64,000 nucleotides of DNA from Progne subis subis. Lineage: Eukaryota; Chordata; Aves; Passeriformes; Hirundinidae. The first letter of the stretch is position 1; each line of letters opens with the position of its first letter. A program made the translations under genes and the position numbers. The stretch is taken from the NCBI GenBank assembly GCA_022316685.1, contig JAKJHU010001517.1, forward strand, positions 56,361 through 120,360, written 5' to 3'. The notes beneath the pieces are model-generated. The model searched no databases. It saw nothing but the letters and a program-made list of their open reading frames with translations, and was not told the DNA's origin. This document shows, one piece after another, positions 26,042 through 39,289 of the stretch.

Positions 26042-27156
26042 TGTTGGGAGGAACTTCTTAAATTGTAGTTGTGTGTAAAACAATGGAGACAATGCTCTTT
26101 CTTCTGTTATGAAGAGCTGCCCTATATAACTATGAATAGGTGTCCTAGGGTGACTTTATGATGCTTGTATCCCCTGTCATCTGTTCTATTTGTGCTGTAT
26201 ATTGAGTTCTGTGCCTTTAAGACTGGTTCTAAGAGCAAGGAGAAGTGCGGAGTTTGTTTTGAGTAAACTGCCTGACTCCTCCACATTCTTCTCCAGACTG
26301 GGTGTTTGGTGGAGGCTGCAGGAGAGACTGCAGGACAGAGATTGTTTTTTGTTTTTAGTTAGTTTCAGCTAGCTGGGGCAGAGAAGTCTCCTGGACTGTT
26401 TTTATTTTTTTATTATTATTATTATTTTTCTTGGAACTGTTTAAACCTGCTCTGGACAGAAAACCCAGGGGAGCACTGGGGGCTGCACCTGCGGCCCACC
26501 AGGGCCTGGACCTCGGCATTTTCCAGCAGTGCCGGAGGGACTGGGACTGATGAGAGATTGAGAGAGAGCCGAGCTACACCCACGGCAAGAACTTTCTCAA
26601 TTTGCCATCTCACTCCAGAACGAGAGATTTTATTGTTTCGTATTAATAATTTTTCATACTTGTATGCACTTTATTAAGTAAAATAGTTTTTTCCACTTTT
26701 CTCCAAAGAAGTTTTTTAACCAGACCTGTTGGAGGGAGGGGCCACTTGGGTTTGCTCCCCAGAGGGATCCTATTCAGGGGTTTTCTCCCACGTTTGTCCC
26801 TAAACCAGGACACAGGAAATCCTCAGCATCGAGAAGGCCAGATGGAGGGGAACAACAAGACGTCATTGGGATCTCCAGAAGGGTGATGTGTTTCTACCTA
26901 ACCTCTGTCACTCTCTCCCTGTCCCCCCAACCCTCCCCCCTCTACACCTCTTTTTCTGTTTCTTTCTCTCTTTTTTTTATTTTTTCCTTTCTCTTTGCCT
27001 CTTTTACTATTAAATAAAACATAACAATTTTTTGGCACAAACTTCTAACCTCATTTGGTTTTAATCCCATTTTTGGGTATATTTCAAGCCTTTCTGAGTC
27101 CAGTCTGTTTTATTGGTCCTTAGTTTCCTTTGGTCTTCTTTCCTTGGTTCGTAACA
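26042..27156 (+). mobile_element. Probable outer LTR, split by a second LTR
   Basis: Sequence 26813-27156 ends like an LTR (pyrimidine-rich run, AATAAA at about 27013-27018, terminus TTCGTAACA). Sequence 26042-26140 starts TGTTGGGAGG and carries a TATA-like CTATATAAC near 26122. These would be the two halves of one LTR interrupted by the element at 26141-26812. No flanking duplication was found, so this pairing is inference. Confidence 0.4.
26141..26812 (+). mobile_element. LTR (672 bp) with TGTCCT...AGGACA ends
   Basis: It begins TGTCCTAGGG and ends CTAAACCAGGACA, giving six-base perfect inverted termini (TGTCCT/AGGACA). GC-rich segments near 26460-26560 and an ATT-repeat near 26408-26428 are internal. 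Flanking bases (TAGG and CAGG) match at three of four, so a degenerate four- or five-base duplication is possible. No coding sequence, so it is a solo LTR. Class is uncertain. Confidence 0.65.
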
Positions 27157-28335
27157 ACCACTGACATTACCTGTGTAGCAAACATCAGCAGAAAGGTGAA
27201 GACCCTTTAACTTTGCAGTATCTGATAGCTAGGTTAATTGCTACTTCGACAGCATACAACTTTGTTTTATCCTAGACAGGAGGCTGACCCACCTAGAGTT
27301 ATTTTTGTCCTTCTAGATTCTAACAAAATTTCTCTTCATTTATACAAGCCATGTGCTTCTTATCAGACAAGCAGACATGCAATAAGGATATTCTCTGTAA
27401 TTACGTAAAAAAGAAATTACTTTTCTTGCCAATCCAAACCAGATCAACCAAAATGACACAAAGAGAACAGGAAAGGTAGTTTAAAAATTTCTAACAAACC
27501 CATATCAACTTTAAGACTCCTAAATTTTGTTAAAATGAGGAAGTTACCAAGATTATATTCTCAGAACATTAATACCACTGGGCTTATCTTCAGGTAAATT
27601 TAAGTCATATATAGAGATATACATATATGTATATGTTATGTATATTACTTGAAATTATACAGATATTGACAATCAAGTTACACTTTGAGATGATGGTCAT
27701 AATATAGACATGCAGTGTGCTGACTCCTACTCAGTGACTTGGCCAAGCACTATTTTTCTTTTGGTAGACATTCTTTGGAGTACTTTATAGTAAATGAATG
27801 ATATTAAACCACACTAAAATATATGATACAATATCCTAGTCTTTTTTTTTTTTTCTTTTTTTCTTTTTTTTTCTTTTTTTCTTTTTTTTTTTCCTTTAAT
27901 TATTACATTCTTTCCAGCATTGGAAAAGCCACTTTTGTAATCTGAAATTTGGAATAGTCAAGAGGATCTCAAATTATCTGAAAGAATAGAGCACTATGAT
28001 CTTCAGATAGTCTCACATATTTCAGAATTTACTAATAACTTTTTCCTTTCCAGTGTAAATACTATTTTATTTAGAATTCTTTATGGCTGTGTAGTCTATT
28101 TAAATAAAGTGTTTTTATTTTTGTCTAAGTACTCTCATTCCCTTAAAAACCTAACCAAAAATTTTCTTGAGTGATTTATTTTATCCCACTTCTAAATGTT
28201 TCTTCTCGTACTTCAATATCACTCATTCTTCACTTTTCCCATTTCTTCTCTCTTTCCTTTAGATCTGTTCCTCTCCAACTACATAATCAGATATATTCCT
28301 TCTCTACCTTAATTTTCCTATAGTAGTGATTACTT
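27157..28335. other. Gene-free DNA
   Basis: AT-rich sequence with a TA/TG-rich patch near 27605-27640 and a T-rich tract at 27841-27895; no gene recognised. Confidence 0.55.
27841..27895. repeat. T-rich tract with C interruptions
   Basis: About 55 bases, nearly all T, with C roughly every 7-9 bases; low complexity. Confidence 0.9.
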
Positions 28336-29090
28336 GATCATAGAATCATAGAGTGGTTTGGATTGGAAGGGACCTTAAATCTTACCTCATCCCACCCCCA
28401 GCCAAGGGCAGGGACATCTTCCACCAGACCAGGTTGCTCTATGCCCCATCCTGTTGTTGTGCATTATTTGGGTTTATATTGTATTTCATTTTTATTTTGG
28501 GTTTTTTAATGGTTTCTTCTGTACCACTCTGTTCCCCTAGAAAATCTATTATCACGAGATCTGTCCCTGCTCCTTCGCCCCTCCCATCCTCCTACACTGG
28601 AATGTAATCCAACTCTGTTTCACTCCCACCTTATCCCTGATTGGGTAGTGGCTTGTCCCTGCCTCTAGCCCCTTCCCTCTGGGTAAAAGTCAGGAGAAGC
28701 CTGTGGATCTCTGTCTAGGGACAGGGACAGGGATGGGGACTGGACTGGGTTCCTGACCCTGCAGGGGCAGGACCACAGAAAGAATAAAGCCATGATTCCC
28801 CCCTGGACCAAGGGCAGACGCTTTCCTTTTGCCACCTGCTCTCTCTAAAGGAAAAGGTTTTCAGCCTCTGAGATCTTTAATGCCCTGCAGGAAAAAAATC
28901 CTTCTGGCTTTTCTCTCTCAAGCTAGCCGAGGCAAAAATGGAGCCAGGGCTCCGAGGGAGAGAGAGAGACACAGCACCATCCAACCTGTCCTCCCAGGGA
29001 AGGGGCAGCCACAGCTTCTCTGGGCAATGTGTGCCAGGGCTTCACTACCCTCACAGGAAGGAATTTCTTCTTAATAACTAATCTGTTCTG
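28336..29090 (-). mobile_element. CR1 LINE 3' end, minus strand, split by an LTR
   Basis: 28336-28451 is the reverse complement of a CR1 3' end: it starts with ATCATAGAATCATAGAG, the inverted 8-bp terminal repeat. CR1 sequence resumes at 28983 and fades near 29090. The 525-bp LTR between them was inserted into this CR1. The CR1 is short and 5'-truncated. Confidence 0.88.
28452..28976 (+). mobile_element. Solo LTR (525 bp) inside CR1, 6-bp TSD CCATCC
   Basis: Starts TGTTGTTGTGC, ends GACACAGCA, with perfect CCATCC repeats at 28446-28451 and 28977-28982. Removing the element restores continuous CR1 sequence. AATAAA at 28783-28788 sets plus orientation. It is the same family as the LTR at 63195-63724 and related to those at 9471 and 44594. 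Six-base duplication indicates a class II ERV. Confidence 0.93.
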
Positions 29091-30620
29091 TACATCAGGA
29101 GAAATATTACACACTTTGGGACTTGGTAAGATCAATGAAGAAATTATTAATATTAAAAATTAGTATTCACTAAATAATATCTTTAGCATACAGTACAGGT
29201 ACAAATCTAGTTTTTCAGAAATATGGTAGTCAACAGTTGAGAGGATTAATAATCCTTGGGGATGTACACACAAGAAAAAAAATGCTGACTATGCTCTTAT
29301 ATAACTTGTTTCTACCTTGCATCAGGTAAACAGTTAAATGTTAAATATAATCAGGAAATATTTTCACATTTTCTCTAGCTGAGATTTTTAGTGCTGAGTA
29401 GTTTTCATCCTCCCTACAATCAAGATATATAGAGATGAACCACATAGGGACAGTATGAAGTCAGACTGCTACTTAAAATTCCTATATGCCTTTTAGACTA
29501 TACTCTAGCCAGGTACTATCTGAGCAAGGTGTCACATTAGGGAGATGTGTACTTCTGATGCATCTTGAAGGAGATATTTCACAGTGAAGAGGCAGAGCAG
29601 GGCACAGAAGCACCATCACTTTAGTTCCCCAAACTCAGAGAAGCTATTAATGATTCTATATTAGTGCCACAAGCAGCAGCAGCTATGGCAAAGACTGAGT
29701 TCTGTGTATTTTCTGTACAACTGTTTGCAGTAGCAGAGACACATGACCCTGTGATGCCAAGTATTGAAACCTTCTGTGTTCAGAACTTCAGTTTTGGTAT
29801 CTAGTTGTTTTTTGTAAAGATTTGTTTTCTTACATATTTAATCATAAATTGTTATGGATTACGCTGCTACACTATAACTTTATTTGTTATTGAAGGGTTG
29901 TTCCAGAAAAAAAAAAGCAAACCAGGTTTATCATAGTGCCTTGAGGACAAAAATAGCTGCACACAGTGAAACTGCCAAGAGCTGTGAGAGCAGAACTGGG
30001 GTCAGAATAACTAACTCTCAACAGCTGCTGAAACACTCTCCACATGTGTACTAAAAGTACACCAAAATGCTAAACATCATGCAGGAATGACAATAATGTC
30101 AGCATTTAATTTTCATGTATATCATGGCCTTTCTACTCCTTTTCATATTAAAATATTCTAGTCAGGTGTTTCTTCTTAAACAGAACATATATGAGACCTG
30201 AGTTAAAAAATATTTTCTAAATCTTTCATGTTTCTTACAGCAGCATAATCAGATTGTATAACTTCAGGTTATTTCCCATTAAAGTACAGAACAGGTACTG
30301 GTTACGGTAAAGAGCAAAATATGATTTCTTAATATTTTTAACTGCTGTGGGGGTTTTCTCCAACATTAGAAAGAAAAGTTTAATGCTGTTTCATAGGGGG
30401 ATATTCTGTCTCTTTTCACAAGTTTTTATATTTCAGGAATATGAACATATGTGTAAACATTACCTGAAGTCAATGAACTGTGTTCTGAGAATGCAGAAAA
30501 ATTCTGTAGCATTTTTGAGAGAACCAAATAACTAATCTAAGTGATTCTTTCGTAGCTTATTCTAAATAAGCTTATTTAAGGTTAGTTTACAAAGTCGCTA
30601 ATGAAAATAGTATTGATGAT
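29091..30620. other. Gene-free DNA
   Basis: About 1.5 kb of AT-rich sequence with no recognised gene or repeat. Confidence 0.55.
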
Positions 30621-31149
30621 TGTCTTGGTTTGAAAAGACAAGTATCTGCCAAGGACAGGCGGGGCCTCTCTAGGAATGGGGATATCCAATCCCTTCCCTC
30701 TAAGTTATTATAAATTAGAAGATTAAAGAGGCTTTTCAGTCAGAGCTATGGGGAAAGGAATAACAGTTCTTTACTAGTAAGTATAACAAGGCAAACAAAC
30801 AACAACAACTACAGCATTAATAATAAACAGAACCAGGAACCTTGAGGGGTTTTGTTTCACAAAGCCCAGAGCAGTCTGATCCCTTGGGACCCCGAGAGCA
30901 CCAAGCTGGAATGGTGGAAACTCCCGGGCTGGTGGATGGAATGGTGAGGGTCCCCAGCAGGCAGGGACACAGCTAGCCGTCGCCCGACCGTCCTCTCTGA
31001 AACCGAGAGCAGAAGAAAACCACCCTCAGCTGCCGAAGCCCCTGAGCCTTTCCCTCCCCCCCGAAACTAAGTGATCTACTGCTCTGCCACTTCTTTTGTG
31101 TGGGCCAAGTGCCATTTCGGCATCAGTATTTAGTCTCTTAGCAACTTAT

Positions 31150-31180
<31 letters not shown>

Positions 31181-31211
31181 GGAATTCTATGGGAAAACTT
31201 AACCCCCAACA
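30621..31211 (-). mobile_element. LTR-like element (591 bp) containing a G30 run
   Basis: It runs from TGTCTTGG to CCCCCAACA, so both ends have TG/CA form. Flanks TTGATGAT and TTGATAAT match at seven of eight bases, which is longer than a usual LTR duplication, so the exact target site is unclear. The segment is richer in GC than its surroundings and has no coding sequence. Minus orientation is favoured by similarity of the right end to LTR starts but is not certain. Confidence 0.6.
31150..31179 (+). repeat. Poly-G run (30 G)
   Basis: Thirty consecutive G on the plus strand near the edge of an LTR-like element. Such runs can fold as G-quadruplexes and are hard to sequence, so the length may be inexact. 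Confidence 0.9.
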
Positions 31212-31971
31212 TTGATAATGAAAACAACAGTATTGACTAACAATAATGGGTTCTTTTTAAATGCAAAAGAGGAAGTGCTATATTATGAATATTAATTTGG
31301 GAAAGTACTTAAATCTTCTGAAGTTCTTGGGAAATTTTAAAATGTTCCTGGCCATAAAGTGAATTGTTTAGCAAGAGTATAATTAAGTTCATTAGTTCAT
31401 CAGTAAAGAAAAGAAGTAAGAATTTTAAAAAGAGTAAGTGTAAATTATAAAATAGATAAATAGAGTGTTATTGGGAGTAAAACTACACCATTTTGCCCTC
31501 AGAAAACAGAAAACCTGAGATCTAGGAGCAATTAGAGAAAGAAGAATTTAATTTGTTTTAAATCCAAACTAATGTGATTTTAAAAAGAACATTAAAAATT
31601 TAAATTGATTTCCATGTGGGTAGAATAAATAATGACTTTTGATTGAGCAAAAACAACCCAGGTAAAACTGACAGAATTTATTCCCCTGGATAACACTTCC
31701 ATGAAATATAGAAGAAAGAGTTTGAAAACAAATCCAGTGTTATATATACATATTTAATATGTATGATATGTTACATTTAAAACTCTGTTATTAATTGCTG
31801 CAATCTTATTCATTAATTAGTACGATGCAAAAATGAATTCTAAATCTACTTGTGTTGTAGAGGGAAAAAAACCCAATAGATATTTTTATAATTCAGGCCA
31901 GGTTATACATGACTGGTACAGTTTCAAAAGCAATGGTATTATTATCTAAATTGGACTGTCTAGTCCTCTAA

Positions 31972-32258
31972 CAAAAAAAAAAAAAAACAAAAAAAAAAAC
32001 CCAAACCAAACCAAACCAAAACAACAACAACAAAAAACAAAAAACCCCACCCACAAACAAACCAAAAAAACCCACCAAAAAACCACTATAAAATGTTATA
32101 ATATTATTTTTTATTTAATTTAAATTTAATAAATTTATTTTAATAATATTAATTAATTTATTAGTATTAAAATTAATTAATAATATTTTAATAATAATTA
32201 AAAATTAATTAAATTTTAATTATTTAAATTAAATTTATATAATTTAATTTAATTTAAA
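31972..32258. repeat. A-rich then A/T-only low-complexity block
   Basis: 31972-32080 is A-rich with interspersed CC and CAA units. 32090-32258 is almost purely A and T with repeated TTAATT and AATTTA words and local self-complementarity. Confidence 0.9.
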
Positions 32259-34588
32259 TGACCTGCAGTCCTTCCTCTGTGTGACAGAAAAAGAAAATTA
32301 GCATTCAGAAATGTGTTTTGTTCTTCTCAAGATCCTAAAGATAATTTTGTGTTTAGGCAGTCTTGAAAATCAACTCTTTGCTCTTCTTGTCCTTTATACA
32401 CATTCTCTTAAATTGGTCTTATCCTCTAAATTTCCTTTATTCCTTTACACCTGACTCTCTTCTTTACTGAACTCATATAACAGAATGTCACCACTTGTGT
32501 GACTCAGAACTTGATCATGTAGGGACCAGAAGTACTTTCCTCTCAGTTCTGTTTTTTTTAATAGTGTGTCTCTTCTCTGGCATCTTATCTGAACCACTTT
32601 TGTTGGGTTTATTTTTTGAGTGATATTTGTTTTCTGAGGCTGATAAGTACAGAAGCACAAACCTTGCTTGAGTGATATCTGTCTTCTAGCTGAAAATCAT
32701 TCCGGAATACCCAAAGGATAGACTTTGTTGTTGTGGACACTTCAGGAATCGTTCAGTAGGATTTTGGGCAAAATACTGAGGTTTTTTCTCTTGCTAAATA
32801 TAGATTCATTACATAAAAGAGAGGTATGAGATCTTAGCACAAATATGTAGCGGAATCTGGCCATAGACTATGCATGTCAGGAGCAAATTTCTCCACTCAT
32901 TCCATTTCCAAGCCAGGTAAGCACATTTATTATATATTGATGCATAGTATTTGGTAAGTCTTTGAGAAATCCACAAGCATTTGCATCTTTGTGCTTCTAC
33001 TGTACTCTGACCTTTAAAGCCACTAAAGCTTAGCTCCACTGAAACAGAGAAGACAAAAAACAGGCACTGCCTGCAGGGAGCCGATGACAAACATTTTTAT
33101 CAGGATTTAATTAGAATTTTCTCATTGCACGTCAGGCCTCAATATGCTTTTCATACCATACTGTATTGAAGGACTCAGATTTCATCAGCTCGAGAGATTT
33201 TTGTGGGTCAGTACATCAGCCAGTGGCAGTAGGAAATTAGGAAAAGCATCTGAAGCATGGTAATTTGTAAAGGTTATTTTAGATAACTAATTAAACAGTT
33301 GATATATGGATTTTCACTGCTATTGCTTAGGTTGCCACAGTGACACTAACCTCACTTCTCAATTAGCATACCTTACCATGACTCTTAAAAACTGTGTTAG
33401 CAATGCAGGAAAATATAAAGCAGAATAACACTAATAAATAAAACTTTTATCACCACTGCAGTATTGCATCACTAGAATCAATGAAAGTCAGTATGATCAA
33501 GCTCTCATGTCTATGCAGTAAAAAATTATACTGCCACAGGAAGAGCTGCACAATTTTTTTTTTATATTTTGCCTATGGGAAGATACTTTATTTGGCCTAC
33601 ATTTTCCTTAAGAACAGTGACAGATTGAGGCTATACTGGAGCTAATTAAAATCTAAATAGTTTTCATATATCCATTCCTTACAGAAGCAATACACTGTTA
33701 AGAACTTCAGGTGTCTTTATGGTTATACACAAAATGCTTATCAATAATGTCTACTGTAGCCTGATATTAAAGCTCCAAATGTGCTTGCCAATATAATGTC
33801 TCTAGGTAAACATATCTTGTCTCTATATACTCCATCCCTGTCTTATTGTAAATTGAGTCTTGGTGATAAAGTGTCATGGCTCTGTTCTTTTCTCACACCA
33901 GCAACCATCCTGCTGAGTCAACTGACATCTACAGAGTTGGATGAGTCATGAGAAAAACTGAAATTCAGGCATTATCATACAGATATAGAGACCTATGCTG
34001 AAGATAATTAAAGTGGAAAAACTCCCAAAGGACTTTGACTGTATTCAATTAAAGCTTAATTATAACAAATTGACTACCCCTAAAGAAGTTTCAGTTCACT
34101 AAGGATGAACAAACATGTCCACAGACGAAGTCTGTCTTTATTATTGCCATGATCTTTTTCTAGCACAGTGGCCCTTGGCAGGTAGTTGTGACATCACTTC
34201 TCCATCCATATGCCATGTAAATCAATAATTTTCAGGAAAAAATATTTTTTTTTTATAATTTCATGTCACTGTCACAAAATACTACACCCAGTCTTTGCTT
34301 TTACAGTACCTACATCAAATAAAACTAGTGGGACCAGCAAGTGAAATAAGGCTGAACACAAATGAAAGTCTCTTTTTATGGCCAGAAGCTTGATGCCAAA
34401 TAATTCCTGATAAAGGATGCTGTGAACAAAATTTCCAGGAAAGCCTAAGCAAGTTCAAAGAATGGAAATCCAATGGGCTTTAAACATAAAACATATCAGA
34501 GAAGTCATATTAGGAACATACATTCTCCGAGATTAATGCAGCTATAGCTGTAGCCCCACTACATGGGGGGGCAGAGTACCAGCTCCTC

Positions 34589-34643
34589 TTTTTTTTTTTT
34601 TTCTTTTTTTTTTTTTCTTTTTTTTTTTTTTTCTTTTTTTTTT
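34589..34643. repeat. T-rich tract with single C interruptions
   Basis: Fifty-five bases, T runs of 10-14 separated by single C; probable expansion of a T(n)C unit. Confidence 0.9.
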
Positions 34644-36146
34644 GCGTTAGTAGCCTGTTAGGGCTACTTAAAAGACCTAGTAGACCTCTGTTTCTGCATG
34701 CAATAAAAGAAATACATTATGATGATTTTTCACCTAAGTGGAACTAACAGGCAAATTCTTTGTAAATATTAACATCATTTGCGTTAAAAGTTGAGAAATC
34801 ATGAGTAATAAGTTAAAAGTGTCAGATCTTCATAAATGACAGTTTTCTTCAAAATGTTTTGTGATTTGAAGGTAGAAGTCTGGACCCCTATCTTACAAGA
34901 TTCAACTGAAAAGAAAATAAACAGAACTCAGAAATTGCTGCTACAACTTAGGTAGGGAAACACATTTTGAGAAGCTCTGAGTCATGCTAATGGCCATGTT
35001 ACCTAACAATTCACAACAGCATAAGAAAACAACATTAATGAAGATCATAATTTGGTATAGCACAAAGCTTTCCATGCAAAGTACATATCAACTAGAGACT
35101 TGAAAACTTACTGGTATTGGTCTTTGTTAATATATTTTTTTACTATCTTCCCTTTCTGATATTTTTAAATGCAGAGATTTAGGAGCCTTTCTAACATTAT
35201 TTAAAATATTAAATCAATAGATAAAGACTAATTCCCTGATGTTTGTTTACATCAGAAGTATTTGTACTCAGTTACGAGTTATTCTTTCTTTAAAATGGCT
35301 TATAAACTTGACACTTTGGTCTTCCAGGTCTTTGACCATAGAATTTTTAAATAATTTAAAATCAATACAATTGGAAGAATAACATTTATAGATGAAAACA
35401 GAAGCAAGGGAAGAAAATCAGCTTTCAGAAGAGGATTAGAAAAGGACTACACTTTACCTTTCTAAAACTGAATTTTATTTATAAAATTTTATCTGGTAGC
35501 TGTCATAATATGTTCTACATTTACATGTCTGTCTTCAGCAATACAGAAAGAGGTAGTATGAAACTGACAGGATGCCTTCTTTGAATGATATGTAAAGAAA
35601 CCTTTATGAGACAGACACTAAAACCTGGTATTCCAATAATTTCCAAAGAAACTTAAATTAAAAACTCAAAAAGTCTCAAAGTATAATGGGAAAAGACACT
35701 TCAAATGGGTCAAACAGACCAAAAATTACCTATTTTTTCTCTCTGATTTATGTTTTTTTAGTTAACTTTAAGCACCTTTTAAATTACAAAAAAGATTCTT
35801 TACTCCCATGTGTTTGAGGTTCTGTGGTTCAAACCATTTTGCAGCAGCCAAAAATGTTATTGAACAACAGGTTTAGATGCTTGCACTGTGATTTATTTTC
35901 TATAGTTGCTCTTAAATACATGCCTGTGTGCATATAGCTATGCCATTCTATGATTGATGGGATTAATTTCACAAAATTTTCTCTAATTGTTGTGATTTCA
36001 TTTGACCTTTGATTTTATGAGTATTTTAATTTATAGATTTAATAACATTTGCTTATTTTATAACCAGTGTGTACTAGACAGTATCTGTTCCCAAAGTGCA
36101 TCAACTCGAGTAAGTAGAGTTATTACAGTAACATTTTGTTTGGGAA

Positions 36147-36196
36147 TTTTTATTTATTTATTTTTTTTTTCTTTTTTATTTTTTTTTTTTTTTTAT
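36147..36196. repeat. T-rich tract
   Basis: Low-complexity T/A tract ending in about 16 T. Confidence 0.85.
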
Positions 36197-37286
36197 AATT
36201 TGCAGTCACTTAAGTAAAGCATTGAAAGCAATATTAGTTTAATAAGAGCTAAATTTCCTCTTCAAACTTTTAAACCACTCAAATTTTCCTATTATCTTGC
36301 AATAAGTCAGTACTGAAGTAACTGAAGTAGTGCAGTAAAAACTAAAATTTTGAAAGAAAGTTTAATCTGAAAGTGATGAAAAATATTTCTGAGGTAAAAT
36401 TTCAAAAATCATTCATCCACCAAGACAGACAGATGGGCAGATGGATATTATATTATGCACTGGGAGTTCCATTAAATCCATATTACTTTATGAATGAAAA
36501 CCACTGTAACACACATGATTGTTTTATTCTATTAACAAGAGCTTGCTTTTATTCCTTTCCATTGGCTTTAAAAATAATCAAGACTAGATCCTCTTCACAC
36601 AGGACAGAAATTTAATTTCAAGCAGACAGGTCATACTACAAGAAGCTTCCAAATAATTTTTAATCAGCAAAATTAGTTCTCTAGATCCTTCCATTTCAGG
36701 ATGTTTTTTTATTTGTGTCATTTTTCCCAACAAAAAGAGATCAGACCTGATATAATCTTTATTTTATATAACATGTAATTTATTTTTTAAAATCCCAAAC
36801 AATTGTTTTGAAATAAAACCATCTAAAAACTTTTAAAACCTTAAAAAAACCTTAAAATCCTTTTAAAATTAACTTTTCGTAATTGTTTTATCCTCTCCTA
36901 GCTTATATGTACCTCATCTGTAATGTCCTTCTTTGTAAAGACCTTACATTTCCAAACCTGGTCAAGAAGGAAAATGAAAATGAACTTAACCTAAAAAGAT
37001 GCACTTGCTATTAATGACCTCATTGATTCCTGACCATGAAATGTACTCATACTGATTGTCTTTAACCTCTTAATTACCTGATGAATATTATTCCCATTCT
37101 TTTTTGTAGGTAAATTAATTTGAAATTATTAGCTTTTCAAAGAATCAATTGTGCCACAAGTGTTATTTACACTGGGTAAGATGGCTTTTTTTTAATTAAA
37201 ATTACAATTGCAGTGCTATTTATTAGAAAGTGAAGTGAAATACAGTCACTTTGGAGATTTTCATGTGATTCTGAAAGTTTAGTAAC

Positions 37287-37883
37287 TGTGGAGGCCCAGG
37301 GGCCTGCCACCAGGGCAGCTATGCCTCAACCCTGCAGGAGCCGATGCAAAAAGGTAAAAACATCCCTCTAGGTTGTGGTGAGAAAAGCCTCCCTTCCGTG
37401 GACCTTTTCAGCCACATGATAATATTTTTAAGTTCTGTTACATTATTGGTTTGTTAGTTGATGTTACCCCTGTTCACCATGTATGTACCCTTTCCAGAAT
37501 ATTCTTTCCTTCCTTAACCCCCACTGGCTTAATTTTGCCACAGTACTCCACCCCTGTTACCCTCCTGGTTTCCTCTGGTTCCTATTTACCCACTGCACCA
37601 CTTCTCTTTATCCCTATTGGCCCTTGACTGACTCAGATCAGCCCCTTTTGTCTCGTGTATAACTCTGTGCCCTTGGCCCAATCCTGGTTCTTGTCCCTGA
37701 ACCTCTATTCTGTGTCGCTGGACCCCTTTGCTATTCCTGTTTGTGTTCCTGAATAAACAATCTTTGGATACTCAAATGAGAACTTGTCTCCTCACCTCGT
37801 CAGTGCCCTTACAGTCCTGCGCTCCAGGCTCAGAGACACCGAGTCGCTCTTTAGGACCCTGTGACATCGCACACACTGCAACA
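37287..37883 (+). mobile_element. Solo LTR (597 bp), near-perfect 6-bp TSD
   Basis: Starts TGTGGAGGCC, ends CTGCAACA, flanked by AGTAAC (37281-37286) and AATAAC (37884-37889), one mismatch. A GTATAACT box near 37657-37664 and AATAAA at 37752-37757 define a plus-strand promoter and polyadenylation layout. Pyrimidine-rich U3 contrasts with the AT-rich flanks. Class II is likely from the six-base target site. It differs from the 9471/28452 family. Confidence 0.8.
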
Positions 37884-37889
37884 AATAAC

Positions 37890-38645
37890 CATTCGGTGCT
37901 TAATGTTTTCTAATACTCTTGACATTTCTGAGTAGATCTCTTTTTTTAATGCACTCATCCCATCACTGCTATGCAAGGATACAAAAAAGAATTAATCTGT
38001 CTATTCGTAATTATAGACAAGGTGCTAATATATGGCTTAGGTTTAAATTGTGGAAAAGGCAAGTGGAGGAAATAAGTGTTTATGCTTGCTTCTTCATTTT
38101 ATTATTCAGAAGCATTTTTGGAGCACTCACTTCCTTAGAGTCTAAGTGCCAAAGTTTCCATGCTTTTATACACAGCGTGTTCAAGTGCACATAAATTCAG
38201 AAAGTGGTTTTATATTTTTAAAAATATGTTTCCAAAAGAAAAGAGAAGCAAATAAAAAGAATACTGCATATATCTTAGGTTCAGTTCACTACAAAAATGT
38301 CAGGGCTTTATGAGCTGAAGTTTTCAGTGCACTTTTTGTAATTTTTGTGACTTATAGTCATGGTCATCCTTATTAAAATAATAAAAAAGGAAATTATTTT
38401 AGCTCTTTTTTTTTTTTTTTTTTTCCTGTAGAAAGCAATATATGCTACTTTATTATTACTGCCTTATTACTTATCTTTCATGTTCCCTGCACTGTTCATT
38501 TCTGCATGGACAGCACACAAAAGAAGAAATGCCAAAGGCTTAAAGCATTAAAGAAAAAACTAGTCACTTAATTGCATGTCTTTAATGAAAAAATTAGTTT
38601 CTACACATTTACGGTCATGAATAAACTATTCCAATTGTCCATTCA

Positions 38646-38687
<42 letters not shown>

Positions 38688-39289
38688 GGGGAATTGGTTA
38701 ATAAAATATTGTGGATGTAATCCAAAGTTGCCATAAACTGAGCTTTTCCCCTTGTACTCTAGAAAAATGTTCCACTAAGATAAGCTCATTACTGTTGAAA
38801 CTTTTCATTGCTGAAATTGGCATTGGCAGAGAGAGTAACTGAAGTGTTATTAATGTACAAAATTTCTCAGGGAAAAAAAAGACTTAGATATTGTCTTCTC
38901 TGGGAAACCCTACTTCAAATTTAGTTTGTTCAGACTTCATGATAATATGCTATCAGACTGTTTGCACAAAATATAAGTTGGTACTTATATTCACAACTTC
39001 CAATACTTTCTCTCTAGACCTCTAGAAAAATAAATAATTATATTATTTTACTAAATATTCTTTCCTATCTTAGAACATGTCAAACACATTGGCCATTTCA
39101 TACTTCAGTAAATGCAATGTGCCTATTTAAAGAAACAAGAAAAAGGTATACTTCCATATTGTCAATGTACAAGCCTACTTTTACCCTTCCCTATTAGTAG
39201 CAAAGATAAAAAGAAATGGTATGGTATCTACCAACATGTCACAGTATTGACATTGGAGAGATAGTCATAAGTTAGGAAGCAACAGCAAA
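37890..39289. other. Gene-free AT-rich DNA
   Basis: No recognised gene; contains a T run (38407-38424) and a 38-base A run (38648-38685). Confidence 0.55.
38648..38685. repeat. Poly-A run (38 A)
   Basis: Uninterrupted A run. No recognisable retroposed gene lies directly upstream, so I treat it as a simple repeat. Confidence 0.9.

Larger units (their letters stand above)
31212..37286. other. Gene-free AT-rich DNA
   Basis: About 6 kb with low-complexity patches but no recognised gene or transposon. Confidence 0.6.

Noticed and set aside
38648..38685. Poly-A tail of a retroposed gene
   Set aside because: No gene-like or SINE-like sequence upstream and no duplication; treated as a simple repeat.
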